Part shown: positions 1-8,242 of the stretch, one piece after another
Numbering within the stretch: position 1 is the first letter of the stretch
How the letters are laid out: each line of letters starts with the position of its first letter
Source: Micromonospora chalcea
GTDB lineage: Bacteria > Actinomycetota > Actinomycetes > Mycobacteriales > Micromonosporaceae
NCBI RefSeq assembly: GCF_002926165.1
Contig: NZ_MAGP01000002.1
Location: forward strand, 1-64,000
Direction: 5' to 3'
DNA length: 64,000 nt
Notes under the pieces: model-generated
The model's database searches: none
Seen by the model: the letters and a program-made list of their open reading frames with translations, nothing else
What the model was told of the DNA's origin: nothing
Translations under genes and position numbers: made by a program

Positions 1-1038
1 GAGTGGGGGTGGGGCAGCGGCTAGGCGGGTCAGGGTGGCGGCGAAGACCAGGACCTCCTCGGCGCGGGGGCGGCGGTCGGCCGCGTACCCGTCGAGGGCC
101 CGCGGACCGGCGGCGAGCGCTTCGCCGAGCGCGACCGCGTCCCGCAGGCCGAGATTCATCCCCTGCCCACCGGCCGGGCTGTGCACGTGCGCCGCGTCCC
201 CGGCGAGCAGCACCGGGCCGCGGCGGTAGGTGCTCGCGATCCGGTGGTGGATCCGGAACCGGGACGACCACGCCATGCCGGTGATCCGATCCGGCCGGCG
301 CGCCGGACCGCGCTCGTCGAGCAGCGCCTGGAAGTGGTGCGCCTGCGGGTCCCGCGGCGCGTCGTCCACCGTGGCGACCAACCGGACCGTGCCGTCGGGC
401 AGCGGCGCCCAGACCAGCGGGCCCCGCCGGGACAGGAAGAGGCTCACCTGGTCGCGCGGGAGCGCGCTGTCCACCCGGACGTCGGCGAGCAGGAACGACT
501 CCCCGGGGTCGGCCGGGCCGCCGAAGCCGATGCCGGCGAGTTCGCGGACCCGGCTGTGCATCCCGTCCGCGCCGACGACCCACCGCGCCCGGACCGCGCG
601 GCCGCCGTCGAAGCGCGCGACGGCGCCGTCGCCGTCGAGGTCCAGGCCGGTCATCTCGTACGGCCGCAGCACGCGCCCGCCGAGCGCGGCGAGCCGGTCG
701 GCGAGCACCGCCTCGCTCTCGGCCTGCGAGATGAGCAGCGCGTACGGGTAGCGCGACGGCAACCGGTCGAAGGGGACGGTGAGCAGCACCCGGTCCCGGT
801 CGCGGACGCTGAACCGGGCCGAGCGCAGCCCTCGGGCGGCCAGCGGCGCGGCGACCCCGATCCGGTCCAGCACTTCGAGGGTGCCGGCGTGCACGACTGC
901 GGCGCGCGACGTGACGGGCGGCTCGGCGAGCCGGTCGACGACAGTCGCGGCAACCCCGTGCCCGGCCAGCGTCACGGCCGGCGGCGGGCCGGTCGGCCCG
1001 CCGCCCACCACGAGGACGTCGGTGCGTTCGGGCAGCAT
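1..1038 (-). CDS. FAD-dependent monooxygenase (3' end beyond the window)
   Basis: Reading leftwards from ATG at 1038 the frame stays open to the window edge, giving at least 346 residues, so the C-terminus is missing. The N-terminus has a Rossmann FAD-binding signature (VLVVGGGPTG), and a second flavin motif (LLAGDAAHVHSPAGGQGMN) lies near residue 280. This is the PHBH-type aromatic hydroxylase family, which uses NAD(P)H and oxygen to hydroxylate phenolic or polyketide-like substrates; the substrate cannot be read here. GGAGG lies 8 bases before the start. The gene is divergent from the TetR gene at 1130 and shares a doubled operator with it, so it is probably repressed by that protein. The second half of the Rossmann loop reads GPTGPPPAV, with prolines where Ala/Leu is usual. 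Confidence 0.88.
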   Translation of the reverse strand, partial: MLPERTDVLVVGGGPTGPPPAVTLAGHGVAATVVDRLAEPPVTSRAAVVHAGTLEVLDRIGVAAPLAARGLRSARFSVRDRDRVLLTVPFDRLPSRYPYALLISQAESEAVLADRLAALGGRVLRPYEMTGLDLDGDGAVARFDGGRAVRARWVVGADGMHSRVRELAGIGFGGPADPGESFLLADVRVDSALPRDQVSLFLSRRGPLVWAPLPDGTVRLVATVDDAPRDPQAHHFQALLDERGPARRPDRITGMAWSSRFRIHHRIASTYRRGPVLLAGDAAHVHSPAGGQGMNLGLRDAVALGEALAAGPRALDGYAADRRPRAEEVLVFAATLTRLAAAPPPL

Positions 1039-1059
1039 CGCTTCCACCTCCGGACTCGG

Positions 1060-1121
1060 TCAACAAATGTTTGCCAACACGTGTTGACTTAACTGTAGAG
1101 CCGATGTCAACACGTGTTGGC
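1060..1121. promoter_or_regulatory. Paired TetR-type operators in the divergent promoter region
   Basis: Two exact 12-bp palindromes CAACACGTGTTG lie at 1075-1086 and 1108-1119, centre to centre 33 bp, about three helical turns. Extended to 16 bp (1073-1088 and 1106-1121) each is the reverse complement of the other. A weaker CAACAAATGTTTG copy overlaps at 1061-1073. The second palindrome abuts the TetR start at 1130. The arrangement suits autoregulation plus repression of the monooxygenase; binding by the TetR is inferred from position. Confidence 0.75.
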
Positions 1122-1129
1122 CTACAGTC

Positions 1130-1729
1130 GTGGACGTGACCGAACCCGCCACCCGCACCCGCCGCTCGGACGCCACCCGGGCGGCCATCCTGCGCGCCGC
1201 CCGGGAACGCTTCGCCGCCGACGGCTACGACCGGGCCACCATCCGGGCCATCGCCGCCGACGCCCGCATCGACCCGTCGATGGTGATGCGCTACTACGGC
1301 AGCAAGGAGGGACTCTTCGCCGCGGCGGCCGAGTTCGACCTGCGCCTGCCCGACCTGGCCGAGGTGCCGCCGGACCGGCTCGGCGAGACGCTGATCCGGC
1401 ACTTCGTACGCCGCTGGGAGGCGGACGGGACGCTCGTCGCCCTGCTCCGGGCCGCCGCCACCAACCCCGGCGCGGCCGACCGGATGCGCGGCATCTTCGC
1501 CGGCCAGCTCGCCACCGCGGTGGCCCGGTCCAGCGCCGACCCGGCCACCGCCGAGCGACGGGCCGGTCTGGTGGCCAGCCAGATCCTCGGACTCGCCCTC
1601 ACCCGGTACGTCGTCCGGCTGCCACCCGTGGTGGACCTCGACCCGGAGGAACTGACCGCCTGGGTCGGCCCGACGATTCAGCGCTACCTGACCCAACCTT
1701 TGCCCCCGTCCCGCGCGTCTGGCCGGTGA
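1130..1729 (+). CDS. TetR/AcrR family transcriptional regulator
   Basis: 199 residues, the usual TetR length. The N-terminal helix-turn-helix is clear: RAAILRAARERFAADGYDRATIRAIAADARIDPSMVMRYYGSKEGLF, with the recognition helix and the YYGSKE turn seen in the family. The C-terminal ligand domain resembles TetR_C_33-type proteins, including ALTRYVVRLPPV near the end. Start: GTG at 1130; a second GTG at 1136 would drop two residues. No good ribosome site precedes it and the palindrome at 1108-1119 sits just upstream, so the transcript may be leaderless. It is divergent from the FAD monooxygenase and is its likely repressor; the inducer is unknown. Confidence 0.9.
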   Translation: MDVTEPATRTRRSDATRAAILRAARERFAADGYDRATIRAIAADARIDPSMVMRYYGSKEGLFAAAAEFDLRLPDLAEVPPDRLGETLIRHFVRRWEADGTLVALLRAAATNPGAADRMRGIFAGQLATAVARSSADPATAERRAGLVASQILGLALTRYVVRLPPVVDLDPEELTAWVGPTIQRYLTQPLPPSRASGR

Positions 1730-1744
1730 CGGAGGAGGAGCCGG

Positions 1745-2275
1745 ATGGGGCGTGACGCGGACGACGGGCGGGCGGACTACCTCGCCTTCGTCGAGTCGCA
1801 CCAGCACCGGCTGCTGCGCGCCGCGTACCTGATCTGCGGCAACCGGCACCAGGCCGAGGACCTGCTCCAGGACGCGCTGCTCAAGCTGGCGCTGCGCTGG
1901 CCGTCGGTGCGCGACGGCGACCCGGCCGCGTACGTGCGCGCCATCCTCTACCGCGACGCCGTGTCCTGGTGGCGACGCCGGCGGCGGGAGTGGCTCAGCG
2001 CGTACCCGCCGGAACGGCCGGACAGAGACGGCGACCCCGCGTTGCGGCTCACCGTGCGCGCCGCGCTGGACCGGCTGCCGCCACGCCAGCGGGCCGTCGT
2101 GGTGCTGCGCTACTTCGAGGACCTGACCGAGGTCGCCACCGCCGAGGCGCTCGGCGTCACGGTCGGCACCGTCAAGAGCCAGTGCCACGACGCGCTGCGC
2201 CGGCTGCGCGACGTGGTGCCCGCCCCCGGCCGGTCCGGCGACGGCCTGGCCGCCGGAAGCGAGGTGAACCCGTGA
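1745..2275 (+). CDS. SigE-family RNA polymerase sigma factor (ECF type)
   Basis: 176 residues. Region 2 spans about residues 8-80 (FVESHQHRLLRAAYLICGNRHQAEDLLQDALLKL) and region 4 about 98-150 (LDRLPPRQRAVVVLRYFEDL, then VTVGTVKSQCHDALRRLR as the DNA-recognition helix). This matches the actinobacterial SigE-like ECF group. It directs RNA polymerase to alternative promoters. The start ATG follows a GGAGGAGG-like site at 1731-1738. Its stop overlaps the next start by four bases (GTGA), so the two are translationally coupled and the downstream membrane protein is probably its partner. A second module of the same design lies at 11.1-12.8 kb. Confidence 0.92.
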   Translation: MGRDADDGRADYLAFVESHQHRLLRAAYLICGNRHQAEDLLQDALLKLALRWPSVRDGDPAAYVRAILYRDAVSWWRRRRREWLSAYPPERPDRDGDPALRLTVRAALDRLPPRQRAVVVLRYFEDLTEVATAEALGVTVGTVKSQCHDALRRLRDVVPAPGRSGDGLAAGSEVNP

Positions 2276-3465
2276 ACGAGACGGAGCTGACCCGGCTGCT
2301 GACCCGGGCCACCGAGGAGATCCACCCGACCCGGCCGGCCGCCGCCGGATGGGAACGGGCCGGGCGGGTCCGTCGTGCCCGCCGCGCCGCCGGGGCCGCC
2401 GCCGTCGCCGTGGTCCTGGTCGGCGGCGGTACGACAGCGCTCCTGCACCGCTCCGGCCCGCCCCCCGCGGCGCCACCCCGCCCGGCGGTGACCTCGGCCC
2501 CCAACGCGCCGGTCGTGCAGCGGCCCCCGGACCGGCTCGGCGAGGCGGGCGACCCGCTCGGCCGGCTCGGCGACCGGGTCGGCGCCGACCTCTCCGACCG
2601 CCCGGTGAGCCGGGCGCTGGCGCTGTACCAGCCGGTCGACCCGGCCACCGGTGAGGCGGGCACGGTCCGGGTGCTGGGTGACGACGGCATCGTCCGGGAA
2701 CTCGACGTGGTCACGCTCGCGCCCACCCGCGACGCCGGGGGCAACGAGGCGACGGCACTCAAGCCGGGCAGCCTGTCGCCGGACGGCCGGACCGCCGCGT
2801 TCGCGCAGACCGGCGAGGTGGTGGTGGTCGACCTGACCGACGCCGAGGTGCGTCGCTATCCGCTCGCGGGCTACCTGGAACACGTGGTCTGGGCCGGTGA
2901 CCGGCTGATCGTCGGGGACAACGACACCGCGTACGAGCTGGACCGGCGCACCGGAGCGGCGCCGAAGCTGACAGTCGACCCGTGGACGCTCGTCGTACCC
3001 GAGCCGGCCCGGTCCGGCGACCTGCTCACAGTGGGCGGCTGGTCCGGGGACGGCGGCCTGGCCGTACGCCGGTTCCCCGCCTCCGGCGGCGCGCCGGACC
3101 GGCGGCCGGTGACCACCGGCGCGCTTCCCCCCGGCTACCGGCTGGACGAGGTGTACGGGCGGGGCTGGCAGCGCGGCGACCGGATCGGCCAGGCCGGGTG
3201 GACCACCACCGCCAGTGGCGCCGGCACGATGAGCGGGGGCGAGGGCGTGGCGGTGCTGGACGCCCGCACCGGCGCGGTGACGCGCCTGCTCGACCTGGGC
3301 CGGGAGGGCCGGGCCAAGGCGTGCTGCGAGGTGTACGGCTGGACCGCCGACGGCGGCCTGCTGTTCCGCTACGACGCCGGGCTGGCCCGCTGGCGACCGG
3401 AGACCGGCGCTGTCGACCTGGTGGCGGCCGACGTCCCCGGGAGCCTGTCGATCGCCGCCCGCTGA
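2272..3465 (+). CDS. Membrane-anchored beta-propeller-like protein, putative partner of the upstream sigma factor
   Basis: 397 residues from GTG 2272, which overlaps the sigma stop. Residues 1-38 are a short cytoplasmic stretch; about 40-58 form one transmembrane helix (AGAAAVAVVLVGGGTTALL). A Pro/Ala-rich linker and a secreted domain of roughly 280 residues with repeated SPDGRTAAFAQTGEV- and TADGGLLFRYD-like strands follow, as in TolB or WD-type propellers. No zinc-binding anti-sigma motif (HxxxCxxC) is seen. Genes in this position after SigE-like sigma factors are often thought to sense or restrain the sigma factor; that role is inferred only from position and topology. Confidence 0.8.
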   Translation: MNETELTRLLTRATEEIHPTRPAAAGWERAGRVRRARRAAGAAAVAVVLVGGGTTALLHRSGPPPAAPPRPAVTSAPNAPVVQRPPDRLGEAGDPLGRLGDRVGADLSDRPVSRALALYQPVDPATGEAGTVRVLGDDGIVRELDVVTLAPTRDAGGNEATALKPGSLSPDGRTAAFAQTGEVVVVDLTDAEVRRYPLAGYLEHVVWAGDRLIVGDNDTAYELDRRTGAAPKLTVDPWTLVVPEPARSGDLLTVGGWSGDGGLAVRRFPASGGAPDRRPVTTGALPPGYRLDEVYGRGWQRGDRIGQAGWTTTASGAGTMSGGEGVAVLDARTGAVTRLLDLGREGRAKACCEVYGWTADGGLLFRYDAGLARWRPETGAVDLVAADVPGSLSIAAR

Positions 3466-3479
3466 CGGGCCCGGAACGC

Positions 3480-3513
3480 GGCCGGTCCCGCCGCGGTGAC
3501 GGCGGGACCGGCC
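3480..3513. terminator. Bidirectional terminator hairpin
   Basis: A perfect 14-bp stem (3480-3493 with 3500-3513; GGCCGGTCCCGCCG) and a 6-base loop lie between two convergent genes ending at 3465 and 3521. There is no T run, as is common in actinomycetes. Confidence 0.8.
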
Positions 3514-3520
3514 GGGACGC

Positions 3521-4423
3521 TCAGCGGGTCAGGCCGCCGGGCTGGTCGCCCTTCACGACGGGAGCCCGGACCAGGTTGCCCCACTCGGTCCACGAACCGT
3601 CGTAGTTGCGCACCTGCGGGAAGCCGAGCAGGTGGTGCAGCACGAACCAGGTGTGGCTGGACCGCTCGCCGATCCGGCAGTACGCCACCACGTCGTCGGA
3701 CGGGCTCAGACCGAGCTGGTCGGCGTAGATGGCGCGCAGCTCGTCGGCGGACTTGAACGTGCCGTCGTCGTTCGCGGCGGACTTCCACGGCTTGCTCACC
3801 GCGCCCGGGATGTGCCCGCCGCGCAGCGCGCCCTCCTGCGGGTAGTCCGGCATGTGCAGCATCTCGCCGGTGTACTCGCCCGGCGACCGCACGTCCACCA
3901 GCGGCCGACCGGCCGCCACGTGCGCCATGACCTGCTCCCGGTACGCGCGGATCGGCGCGTCGTTGCGCTCCGGCACCGGGTACGAGGCGCGGGGCCGGCT
4001 CACCTTGTCCCGGGTCAGCTCCCGCCCCTCGGCGATCCACTTCTGCCGGCCGCCGTCGAGCAGCCGTACGTCCGGGTGACCGAAGAGGGTGAAGACCCAG
4101 AGGGCGTACGCGGCCCACCAGTTGAAGTTGTCGCCGTAGAAGACGACCGTGTCGTCCCGCCCGATGCCCTTGGCCGCGCACAGCTCGGCGAAGCTCGCGG
4201 CGTCCAGGTAGTCGCGGGTGACCTGGTCGTTGAGTTCGGTGTGCCAGTCGACCTTGACGGCGCCGGGGATGTGGCCGGTGTCGTAGAGGAGCACGTCCTC
4301 GTCGGACTCGACCACCACGAGCCCTTCGTCGCCCAGGTGCTCGGCCAGCCATTCGGTGGTGACCAGGCGCTGCGGGTCGGCGTACGACTGGAGATCAGGA
4401 TGCGGATCGCTCGGCACAGGCAT
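3521..4423 (-). CDS. Two-domain rhodanese-type sulfurtransferase
   Basis: 300 residues with two rhodanese domains. The first (about residues 22-140) is catalytically inactive, with YGDNFNWWA where the cysteine loop would be. The second (about 160-290) carries the active Cys near residue 249 in the loop [17 protein letters not shown] is the thiosulfate sulfurtransferase form, so it probably moves sulfane sulfur from thiosulfate to cyanide or a thiol acceptor in the cytoplasm (SseA/CysA-like). The ATG at 4423 is preferred over one 17 codons upstream because the shorter form matches family length and has TTGGGGA before it. It is transcribed alone. Confidence 0.9.
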   Translation of the reverse strand: MPVPSDPHPDLQSYADPQRLVTTEWLAEHLGDEGLVVVESDEDVLLYDTGHIPGAVKVDWHTELNDQVTRDYLDAASFAELCAAKGIGRDDTVVFYGDNFNWWAAYALWVFTLFGHPDVRLLDGGRQKWIAEGRELTRDKVSRPRASYPVPERNDAPIRAYREQVMAHVAAGRPLVDVRSPGEYTGEMLHMPDYPQEGALRGGHIPGAVSKPWKSAANDDGTFKSADELRAIYADQLGLSPSDDVVAYCRIGERSSHTWFVLHHLLGFPQVRNYDGSWTEWGNLVRAPVVKGDQPGGLTR

Positions 4424-4462
4424 GATCCCCAAGGTACGCCGGATCGCGGGCCACGGATGTGA

Positions 4463-4501
4463 CACCGGCCCCACCGCCTCGGAAAGGTGGTGGGGCCGGT
4501 G
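4463..4501 (-). terminator. Terminator after the secreted protein gene
   Basis: A 13-bp perfect stem (4463-4475 with 4489-4501; CACCGGCCCCACC) with a 13-base loop, 12 bases past the stop at 4513 and before the rhodanese start. Confidence 0.75.
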
Positions 4502-4512
4502 CGGTCAGGTGC

Positions 4513-6618
4513 TCAGCCCTCGGCCACCAGGAACGTCCAGACCTGCTCGGGCGAGCGGGTGCCGTCCGCGGTGACCCCGACGACAGTGAGCGTGTGCGTC
4601 CCACCCTCGGTGGGCGTCCAGCTCACCGTCGCCCGGCTGCCGGTCTCGACACGCTGCTCGACGCCGTCGTCGAACCGGTAGAGGAAGGCCACCGTCGTGG
4701 TGAGTTGCGACGTGAACCGGAACTCGCCCGGCTGGCCCGGACCGCCCATGGGCACGTCCGTCCGGTACGGGTCGGCGGTGACGGCGGTGCGCAGGTCCCG
4801 CACCCGGAAGGACAAGGTCGCCGGCTCCGACACGGTGCCGTCCCCGCTCACGCTGCGCACGACCAGGTTGACCACGCCCGCCTCGGTCGGCGCCCAGGTG
4901 ACAGACGCGGTGCCGTCGGCCTGCGCGGCCACCACCTGCTGGTCCTCGCCGGTGAACTGGTAGCGGTAGCTGACCGTGCCGGGCAGGCGGGGGGTGAAGG
5001 TGAAGACGCCCGGAATGCCCTGCCCACCGCTGGGGATGGGCAGGTAGACGGTGGCCGAGACCTTCGGCGCGGTCGGCAGGCTGAACTGCCGGCTGCTGGT
5101 GGCCTCCACACCGTCGGCCGTGACGCTGGTGACGGTGAGGGTGCGGGAGCCGCCCCGGGTCGCGGTGACGGTGATCGCGGCGGAGCCGTCCGCCGCCGCG
5201 TCCACCGTCTGCTCGGGGTCGCCGTCGAGGGCGTAGCGGTAGCGCACCACGCCGTCCATCTGCGGACGCAGCTGGAACGTGGCAGGCACCCCGATCTCAC
5301 TCAGCCGTCCCTCCACGACCGGCGACACGTCCGAGGCGCGGAACGTGTACTCGGTGGTCGCCGAGCGGTTGCCGACCGCGTCGAGGCTCCACACCCGCAG
5401 GGTGTTCGGGCCGCTGTCCGGGGTGAGCGTGACGGTGGCCGTGCCGCCCGTCCGGTCCGCGTCGATCGTCTTCTCGACGCCGGAGTCCAGCGAGTAGCCG
5501 TACCGCACCACGTCGGTCGCGCCGTTGGCGGTGAAGGTGAACTCACCCGGCAGAGCCGGGTACCACCCGTCGTCGTCGGGGAAGTCGGTCGACGTCACGA
5601 CGGGCGGCGTGGCCGGCCCCCGGACGTCGAGGCGGAAGTAGCAGACCGGGCTCCACTCGCCGGTGGCCCGGCTGTCCGCCGCCCGCATCTGCCAGGCGTA
5701 CGTCCGGTCGTGCTCGAACGGCGACGGATAGACGGTGTCGTAGCGGCCGACGGCCCGCTCGCCGTCGCGCGCGTAGTCGGTCTGCTCGATCCGCGCCTCC
5801 GGCTGGTCGACCGGCCAGGCCGCGAAGGAGACGGTGAGCTGGTCCGTGCCGCCGCTGTCGCTGCGGTCGCGGTCGTGCACCACTCCGGAGGGGACTGGGT
5901 AGCGGATCACCTGGTACGGCTCGGTGGTGGTGCACGCCGTGCCGGTCTCGCTCCGCAGGTCGGTCGGCACGCCGGGGCGGAAGTTGTAGTCGATCGAGAT
6001 GCCGACCTTGCTGGCGTACTGCCGGGCCAGTGCCGGGTCCCGCTCGGCGTCGGCGGGCAGCCGCAGCGAGAGGGTCAGCGTCGACCGGCCCTCGGCGAGC
6101 GCCTGGCGCAGCCCGTCGACCGCGTCGAACTCCACCCGGGGCGCCGGGCAGACGGTCTGGTCGGTGAGCTGGCGGCTGTCGACCAGCCCCAGGTCGGCCG
6201 GGGGGTTCCGCCAGCTCGACCGGGCGGTGTAGGCGGCGGTACGCCGCAACTCGACCACGGGACGTCTGGTGCAGTCGCCGCCTGCCGTCTCCTTCACGTC
6301 GAGGACTGCGGACTGGATGTCCGCTCCCCGGTAGCGGGAGATGTCGAACGTGAAGTAGGCGCGCGACGTGTGCGGGCGGCCTTTCCCGTCCTTCCACGTG
6401 CCGACCGGCACGTCCCCGGACCGGTCGATGTCGACCGTGGTGGGCGAGTGCGAGTCGGTCCAGGCCCACGAGGTGTTCGTCTCGTAGCGGATGTCGTACG
6501 CGGCTGCCGGCACCGCGGTGGCGGCCACCGTTCCGGCCGCGACCACCATCGACAGCGCGGCGGCGAGCACGCCTCGCCGGGCGGTTCGACGTGGATTTCT
6601 GTCAGGCATGAGGGTCAT
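4513..6618 (-). CDS. Secreted multidomain protein with DNRLRE-like and repeated Ig-like domains
   Basis: 701 residues. An N-terminal signal peptide (NPRRTARRGVLAAALSMVVAAGTVAATAVPAAA) ends at about residue 38. Residues 40-200 resemble the DNRLRE region of actinobacterial wall proteins (YFTFDISRYRGADIQSAVLDV, later CPAPRVEFDAVDGLRQAL). The C-terminal half has four similar Ig-like repeats of about 90 residues with phrases such as FTFTANGATDVVRYGYSLDSGVEKTID and SFRVRD. No catalytic domain or anchor is visible. The likely setting is extracellular binding or structure. The start may be the ATG at 6618 or the one at 6609; a GAGGG suits 6609. A strong terminator follows. Confidence 0.75.
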   Translation of the reverse strand: MTLMPDRNPRRTARRGVLAAALSMVVAAGTVAATAVPAAAYDIRYETNTSWAWTDSHSPTTVDIDRSGDVPVGTWKDGKGRPHTSRAYFTFDISRYRGADIQSAVLDVKETAGGDCTRRPVVELRRTAAYTARSSWRNPPADLGLVDSRQLTDQTVCPAPRVEFDAVDGLRQALAEGRSTLTLSLRLPADAERDPALARQYASKVGISIDYNFRPGVPTDLRSETGTACTTTEPYQVIRYPVPSGVVHDRDRSDSGGTDQLTVSFAAWPVDQPEARIEQTDYARDGERAVGRYDTVYPSPFEHDRTYAWQMRAADSRATGEWSPVCYFRLDVRGPATPPVVTSTDFPDDDGWYPALPGEFTFTANGATDVVRYGYSLDSGVEKTIDADRTGGTATVTLTPDSGPNTLRVWSLDAVGNRSATTEYTFRASDVSPVVEGRLSEIGVPATFQLRPQMDGVVRYRYALDGDPEQTVDAAADGSAAITVTATRGGSRTLTVTSVTADGVEATSSRQFSLPTAPKVSATVYLPIPSGGQGIPGVFTFTPRLPGTVSYRYQFTGEDQQVVAAQADGTASVTWAPTEAGVVNLVVRSVSGDGTVSEPATLSFRVRDLRTAVTADPYRTDVPMGGPGQPGEFRFTSQLTTTVAFLYRFDDGVEQRVETGSRATVSWTPTEGGTHTLTVVGVTADGTRSPEQVWTFLVAEG

Positions 6619-6767
6619 CCCTCATCCACCTTTCCCCGATTTCGCCCCGTACTCGATCGACGGGGGTAGCGGATGCTATCCAGTGGGGCGGACATCGGGC
6701 GATCCCGATAAGCGGGCAACCGGACACATCGGACGAACGGCGGTGAAGGTCGAGCCGTGCGGCGGGG

Positions 6768-7214
6768 TCAGGCGCGGCGGTGCACCAGGCGGCCGGCGAC
6801 CACTGTGGCCAGGCAGGCGCCGTCCGGGCCGAACACGGCGAGGTCGGCCCGCCCGCCGGTCACCAGTGCTGGCGGCCGCACGCCGGGCAGCACCGCCACG
6901 TCGTTGCGGGCCGCGGCAGCCCGCAGCGCCGGGTCGGCCACGTGCTCCTCGACGACCGCGGCGACGCCGAGCCGGAACAGCGCGTGCACCCGCTCGCGCG
7001 GCGTGGGCGCCGGGGGCAGCGGACCGTCGTGCACGAGCGCCGGCCCGAGCGTGCCGGCCCACCGCCGCACCCGCATCCCGGGGTACGCGCCGGGAAGCTC
7101 GTCCGTCGGCACGATCGCCTCGACCCGGTCACCGGCGACCACGACGGCCAGCCCCGCTCGGGGCGGGTCGTCGGCTGTCAGCCGCAGCAGGTCGGCGGCG
7201 TGGACGGTACGCAC
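6768..7214 (-). CDS. Conserved protein resembling part of an imidazolonepropionase/amidohydrolase
   Basis: 148 residues from GTG 7214, two bases after the stop of the SGNH gene, so the pair form an operon. It holds phrases typical of the small beta-sandwich of amidohydrolases (VHAADLLRLTADDPPRAG near the start; GRADLAVFGPDGACLATVVAGRLVHRR at the end) and PGVRPPALVTGG before them. The metal-binding barrel of a full amidohydrolase is absent, so no hydrolase activity is expected on its own. A longer frame to 7394 exists but runs inside the upstream gene. The function is unknown. Confidence 0.65.
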   Translation of the reverse strand: MRTVHAADLLRLTADDPPRAGLAVVVAGDRVEAIVPTDELPGAYPGMRVRRWAGTLGPALVHDGPLPPAPTPRERVHALFRLGVAAVVEEHVADPALRAAAARNDVAVLPGVRPPALVTGGRADLAVFGPDGACLATVVAGRLVHRRA

Positions 7215-7216
7215 AC

Positions 7217-7987
7217 TCAGTCGCGCTCGACCGGCCCGAGCACCGGCCGCTTGGCGGTGACGAAGTCGCCGGAGGACCGCCCGGTCAGCCGGCGCCTGAT
7301 CCACGGCGCCAGGTGCTTGCCGGCCCAGCGCAGGTCGGCGGCGCGCGCGGCGAGCCACGGGCTGGGCGCCGGGTGCGGCGGGACCAGCAGCCACTCCTCG
7401 TCGCAGCCGACGCCGAGCGCGGTGAGCACCTGGGCGGCGACCCGGCGGTGGCCCGCCGCCGACAGGTGAATCCGGTCGGTGCTCCAGAGCAGCGGGTTGA
7501 GGTAGGTGTCGTCGGAGTACAGGTCGACCAGGATCGCGCCGTGCCGCTCGGCCACCTCGCCGACCACCCGGTTGAGCAGCGTCACGCGCGGGGCCATCAG
7601 CCGCTGGCCGGGCAGCCGGGACATCACGTCGGCGAACCGGAACAGCACCACGTCGCTGCCGCCGAGGCGCAGCCGCTGCACGACCGAGTCGAAGCGGGGG
7701 ACGAACGCGTCCGGGTCGAAGGTGCGGCGCAGCACGTCGTTGCCGCCGGCCGCGAAGCTGATCAGGTCGGGCTTCATGGCCAGCGCGGACGGCACCTGCT
7801 CGGCCACCACGTTCGGGAACAGCCGGCCCCGGATGGCCAGGTTGGCGTAGCCGAAGTCGGGCCCGGCCTCGACGGCGAGACGGGTGGCGACCAGATCGGC
7901 CCAGCCCCGGTAGCTGCCGTCCGGATACGCGTCGTCCATGCCTTCGGTGAAGCTGTCGCCCACCGCCACGTAGCTGCGCCAGCGCAC
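7217..7987 (-). CDS. SGNH/GDSL-family hydrolase (esterase-like)
   Basis: 256 residues. Block I GDSFTEG has the nucleophile Ser near residue 12. Block II Gly lies in ANLAIRGR, block III is GGND, and block V STDRIHLSAAGH gives the catalytic Asp and His. No signal peptide is seen, so it is probably cytoplasmic. The GTG at 7987 was chosen because GGAGGC precedes it and the family begins right before the GDS block; an upstream in-frame start at 8026 lacks this. It probably hydrolyses an acyl or carbohydrate ester, as this lipase/esterase family does. The downstream gene starts two bases after its stop. Confidence 0.88.
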   Translation of the reverse strand: MRWRSYVAVGDSFTEGMDDAYPDGSYRGWADLVATRLAVEAGPDFGYANLAIRGRLFPNVVAEQVPSALAMKPDLISFAAGGNDVLRRTFDPDAFVPRFDSVVQRLRLGGSDVVLFRFADVMSRLPGQRLMAPRVTLLNRVVGEVAERHGAILVDLYSDDTYLNPLLWSTDRIHLSAAGHRRVAAQVLTALGVGCDEEWLLVPPHPAPSPWLAARAADLRWAGKHLAPWIRRRLTGRSSGDFVTAKRPVLGPVERD

Positions 7988-8242
7988 GGCGCCTCCCTCA
8001 GACGTCCCGGCAGAAGTGCGTCGCACAGTCTGTCACCGCGCGGGCCGCTCCCGCTGGCCCTGGACGCCGGACGTGGCGGATGTCTCGACGTCCTGTTCAC
8101 GACAACCACCCCCCGGGGACAAAAGCCCCGACCCGTCCAGGCGGGGCAGAATCCGTCGTCCGGACCGGGGATGATGGCTGCCGTCATCCGGCCGCGCGAA
8201 ACCGTCCGGCCGGTCCCGCATCCGGCACGAGCGAGGAACCAC

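Noticed and set aside
4459..6669. Long plus-strand frame over the secreted protein gene
   Set aside because: Shadow frame; no domain, no start site, while the minus strand has a signal peptide and repeats.
7215..7394. An extended N-terminus for the amidohydrolase-like protein
   Set aside because: It runs inside the SGNH gene in another frame; GTG 7214 directly follows that gene's stop.
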